7,278 bases of DNA from Thermoleophilia bacterium (lineage in GTDB: Bacteria > Actinomycetota > Thermoleophilia > Gaiellales > SKUG01). The stretch spans positions 1-7,278 of the forward strand of contig JAGQUL010000018.1 in NCBI GenBank assembly GCA_020438525.1. The letters are read 5' to 3'. The notes below the pieces were generated by a model. The model ran no database searches. It was not told where the DNA came from and saw nothing but the letters and a program-made list of their open reading frames with translations. The position numbers and the translations under genes are program-made. Positions 5,339 to 7,278 of this stretch are shown in pieces (position 1 is the stretch's first letter; every line of letters begins with the position of its first letter).

Positions 5339-5848
5339 ATGCAGCTCACCGCAGCAGCCACGAACGCCACCGGACAGGTGGTCGCCAGCCAGACGATCGA
5401 CATGAACGCCAAGGAATTTCCCGGCGGCGGCGCCGTCGTGTGGTCCACCGAGCGCGAGTACCGGCTCGCCGGCGCGAAGGACGGCATCGACGTGTTCACC
5501 GGCCTCGACGACGCGCTCGCAGCAGCCAGCCTGCTGAGCGCCGGCTCGATGCCCGGGCTCGCGGTGGTCAAGTGGCGCGGCGGCTACCGCATCCACGACG
5601 TGCACGCCTCGAGCCGTACCTACCGCTCCACGAGCACGCACGCGCCGGTGCCGCCGATGACCCGCGAGACCTCGCACTCGAGCGTCCCGTTCGCGGCCGG
5701 CAACGTTCGCGCCGAAGCCTCGGACGGACGCAACGCGCCGCTCGTGCTGCGCGACCAGGACCTCGTCGCGCTCGTCGACGGCGACCGACGCTTCGTGCGC
5801 GCCGGCGATCGCAGCTGGGCCGGCCGCCCGGTGCTCGTCGAGGCCTGA
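5339..5848 (+). CDS. Hypothetical 169-residue protein
   Basis: Not recognised. ATG 5339 has GAGAGG nine bases upstream (5324-5329) and G/C-rich third positions throughout, so it is a real gene. There is no signal peptide, membrane helix or Cys, so a soluble cytoplasmic protein is likely. Residues 1-90 look like a compact alpha/beta unit: strands around VVASQTIDM and GAVVWSTEREY, helix GLDDALAAASLLSAG (55-69), strands GLAVVKWRGGYRIHDV (73-88). Residues 91-125 are Ser/Thr/Pro-rich and probably flexible. Residues 126-169 (APLVLRDQDLVALVDGDRRF) form a further strand-rich segment. The 104 bases upstream contain TAACGT (5269-5274) as a possible -10, without a -35. It converges on the Rho_N-type gene, 25 bases away. 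Function unknown. Confidence 0.75.
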   Translation: MQLTAAATNATGQVVASQTIDMNAKEFPGGGAVVWSTEREYRLAGAKDGIDVFTGLDDALAAASLLSAGSMPGLAVVKWRGGYRIHDVHASSRTYRSTSTHAPVPPMTRETSHSSVPFAAGNVRAEASDGRNAPLVLRDQDLVALVDGDRRFVRAGDRSWAGRPVLVEA

Positions 5849-5849
5849 C

Positions 5850-5862
5850 CCGGCGCAGCCGG
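5850..5862. terminator. Small hairpin between convergent genes
   Basis: CCGGC-GCA-GCCGG forms a 5-bp stem with a 3-base loop, in the 25-base gap between two convergent stop codons. It has no T-run on either strand, so it is a weak candidate for a shared bidirectional terminator. Confidence 0.25.
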
Positions 5863-5873
5863 CGAGCAGCGCC

Positions 5874-6155
5874 TCAGCCGCCCCGATTGGCGGAGCGGTA
5901 GCCCTCGACCGCCTTCACGAGCTCGGCCTTGTCCATCTTGGACCGGCCGGCGATGTCGTAGCGCATCGCCTCGCGATACAGCTGGTCCTTGGTCGGATTG
6001 TCCGGATCGGGCGGCGGCTTGCGGGGGCGGATTCGCGCTGCTTCGATCGTGTGACGGGCGTGTCGTTCCGCGTCCTCCGGTGAGAATCCGGTCTTGAGGA
6101 ACCCGTCGCGGATTCGCGCGAACTGCGCGAGCTGCTGCTCGGTCCAGGTATCCAC
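5874..6155 (-). CDS. Small protein with C-terminal Rho_N-like (SAP-fold) motif
   Basis: The 93-residue product has an N-terminal helical part (EQQLAQFARIRDGFL, then SPEDAERHARHTIEAAR, about 6-41), a Pro/Arg linker (PRKPPPDPDNP, 44-54), and residues 55-86 (TKDQLYREAMRYDIAGRSKM then DKAELVKAVEGY). The last part matches the Rho-termination-factor N-terminal motif, a small helix-extended-helix fold that binds nucleic acid. From memory, similar small proteins are annotated in actinobacteria as 'plasmid stabilization protein' or Rho_N-domain protein; that label has little experimental support. The start is GTG 6155, chosen because AAGGAGG (6162-6168) lies 6 bases upstream, an almost perfect Shine-Dalgarno site suggesting high translation. 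It lies 120 bases downstream of the helicase gene on the same strand and could be on its transcript. Confidence 0.85.
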   Translation of the reverse strand: MDTWTEQQLAQFARIRDGFLKTGFSPEDAERHARHTIEAARIRPRKPPPDPDNPTKDQLYREAMRYDIAGRSKMDKAELVKAVEGYRSANRGG

Positions 6156-6161
6156 GCGTAA

Positions 6162-6168
6162 CCTCCTT
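6162..6168 (-). promoter_or_regulatory. Consensus Shine-Dalgarno before a GTG start
   Basis: AAGGAGG on the minus strand, six bases before GTG 6155. It is the best ribosome binding site in the window and settles the start of the Rho_N-type gene, which has no ATG at that place. Confidence 0.85.
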
Positions 6169-6195
6169 CGGGCGTCGCCTGATACGTGGGGTCTC

Positions 6196-6212
6196 GCCGT
6201 CGGGGCGACGGT
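6196..6212 (-). terminator. Stem-loop between helicase and Rho_N-type gene
   Basis: CCGTCG-CCC-CGACGG on the minus strand gives six perfect pairs plus a terminal wobble pair (6196/6212) with a 3-base loop. It lies 63 bases past the helicase stop and about 28 bases before the Shine-Dalgarno site of the next gene. It could end the helicase transcript or structure the leader of the small gene; no U-run follows. Confidence 0.35.
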
Positions 6213-6275
6213 GAAACGCCATTCACGGAACGATTTGCCGAAGTACGGGTTCGGGTTCGCGAAACGACGCGTCGA

Positions 6276-7278
6276 TCAGCGTCGGGCAGCGAGCTGGATC
6301 TCGCTCGCGCGCAGCCCGCGCTCGTGCGGCTGGGCCCGGAACGTGACGCGAACACCACGACGCAGGGCGTTCGGATCGATCCCGCCGAGCGCGCTGCGGT
6401 GCAGGAACACGTCCTCGCCGCCACGCTCCGGCTTGATGAATCCGAAGCCCTTCGCAGCGTTGAAGTTCACGATCGAGCCGCCGCTGGCCAGGTTGCCGCC
6501 GGTCGCCCCACGAGCGCCCTTCTTGGTGCCGTACGAGGAGTGGCGCGGCCCACGCTGGCGCTGATCGCCATGCCGGCCGTCGCGTCGCTCGCGCCGATCG
6601 GGGCGCGCTGCCGGTCGGTCGTCGCGACGAGCCGGGCGATCGCTCGGTGCGAAGTGCTGGCCCTCGGCAAGCGGCGTACGTCGAGTCCGCTTCGTGTGTC
6701 GAACGTCGTCGAACGTCGCAAGGTCGACGTCGGCTTCGCGGAACATCCGGCGCAGCACCTTGCGCTGCGAGCTCGTCATCATCGTCACGGCGGTGCCGGT
6801 TCGACCGGCCCGCCCGGTTCGACCCGAGCGATGGCGGTAGGTATCCGCATCCTCGGGGAGGTCGTAGTTCACCACGAGCGTGATCCGGTCGAGGTCCATG
6901 CCGCGGGCGAACACGTCGGTCGCGACGAGCACGTCGCAGCCGCCGTCCTGGAAGCGGCCGTACTCGCGCAGGCGCTCGCGCTGGGTCATGCCGCCGTGGA
7001 TCGCGGTGGCGCGAACGCCGAAGGTGCGCAGCCGGTCGTTGAGGTTCTCCGCACCGCGCTTGGTGCGCACGAACACCACGGCGAGGTCACGCTCGAGCTC
7101 GAGCGCCTCGAGGATGGTGTCGACCTTCGTGCCGCCGGTGGTCTGCCACACGACGTGCTTGATCTCGCCGCCCGCGCCGGGCGCGACATCCGTCACCACC
7201 GTCTCGGGATCGTTCGTGTACGTCGCGGCGGCCTGCGCCACGCGGCCTTCGAGCGTGGCCGAGAAGAGCATCGTCTGG
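6276..7278 (-). CDS. DEAD-box RNA helicase with C-terminal cold-shock domain (partial; N-terminus outside window)
   Basis: ATP-dependent RNA helicase, C-terminal 333 residues; the reading frame runs off the window at 7278. Counted from Met at 7271: SAT motif III at 4-6, motif IV AVVFVRT 64-70, motif V VLVATDVFARGMDLD 114-128, motif VI HRSGRTGRAGR 147-157 with the arginine fingers. Walker A (motif I) and the DEAD box lie beyond the edge. An Arg/Asp-rich disordered linker (about 203-262) leads to a cold-shock domain (265-328) with RNP1 KGFGFI and RNP2 VFLHRS. The usual KWFN before RNP1 is VNFN here, losing one aromatic. The fusion suggests a role in unwinding structured mRNA or in ribosome assembly, perhaps at low temperature; that is family knowledge plus inference. 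RhlE/DeaD-type assignment cannot be made without the N-terminus. Stop TGA is at 6276-6278; the palindrome CGACGCGTCG follows it. Confidence 0.93.
   Translation of the reverse strand, partial: QTMLFSATLEGRVAQAAATYTNDPETVVTDVAPGAGGEIKHVVWQTTGGTKVDTILEALELERDLAVVFVRTKRGAENLNDRLRTFGVRATAIHGGMTQRERLREYGRFQDGGCDVLVATDVFARGMDLDRITLVVNYDLPEDADTYRHRSGRTGRAGRTGTAVTMMTSSQRKVLRRMFREADVDLATFDDVRHTKRTRRTPLAEGQHFAPSDRPARRDDRPAARPDRRERRDGRHGDQRQRGPRHSSYGTKKGARGATGGNLASGGSIVNFNAAKGFGFIKPERGGEDVFLHRSALGGIDPNALRRGVRVTFRAQPHERGLRASEIQLAARR

Overview
This is a GC-rich window with G/C-loaded third codon positions, GTG starts beside ATG, and tRNA genes without an encoded CCA. Together with the protein types (delta-60 repeat protein, cold-shock-fused DEAD helicase, small Rho_N-type protein) it looks like a chromosome piece of a high-GC actinobacterium. 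A Thermoleophilia/Solirubrobacterales-like host is my inference only; no marker in the window settles it. I see no mobile element, CRISPR array, phage gene or integration scar.

Layout. 1-31: 5' part of a tRNA gene on the minus strand (probably tRNA-Met), with a -10 box just upstream. About 202-1107 (+): ten-helix EamA/DMT-type transporter whose first helix lies upstream of the first canonical start codon. 1100-3190 (-): secreted delta-60 repeat protein, tail-to-tail with the transporter and overlapping it by 8 bp. 3297-4334 (-): membrane-anchored, low-complexity Tyr/Pro-rich protein with three exact-length 37-residue repeats; I do not recognise its family. 4516-4597 (+): complete tRNA-Tyr(GUA) followed by a perfect 13-bp stem-loop. 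4680-5234 (+): divergent ribosome recycling factor. 5339-5848 (+): unrecognised 169-residue protein. 5874-6155 (-): 93-residue protein with a Rho_N-like C-terminus and a near-perfect Shine-Dalgarno site. 6276 to the window end (-): C-terminal part of a DEAD-box RNA helicase fused to a cold-shock domain.

Two themes emerge. The left half is about the cell envelope: a transporter, a secreted repeat protein, and a membrane-anchored Tyr/Pro protein that may be co-transcribed with the secreted one. The right half is about RNA and translation: tRNA-Tyr, an RRF-like protein, a Rho_N-type small protein, and a helicase with a cold-shock domain. No single multi-gene system can be demonstrated. The most unusual item is the 345-residue Tyr/Pro protein, followed by the transporter's apparent non-canonical start and the RRF-like gene outside the usual frr context. 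The longest gene-free stretches are 32-201 and 4335-4515, each under 300 bases.
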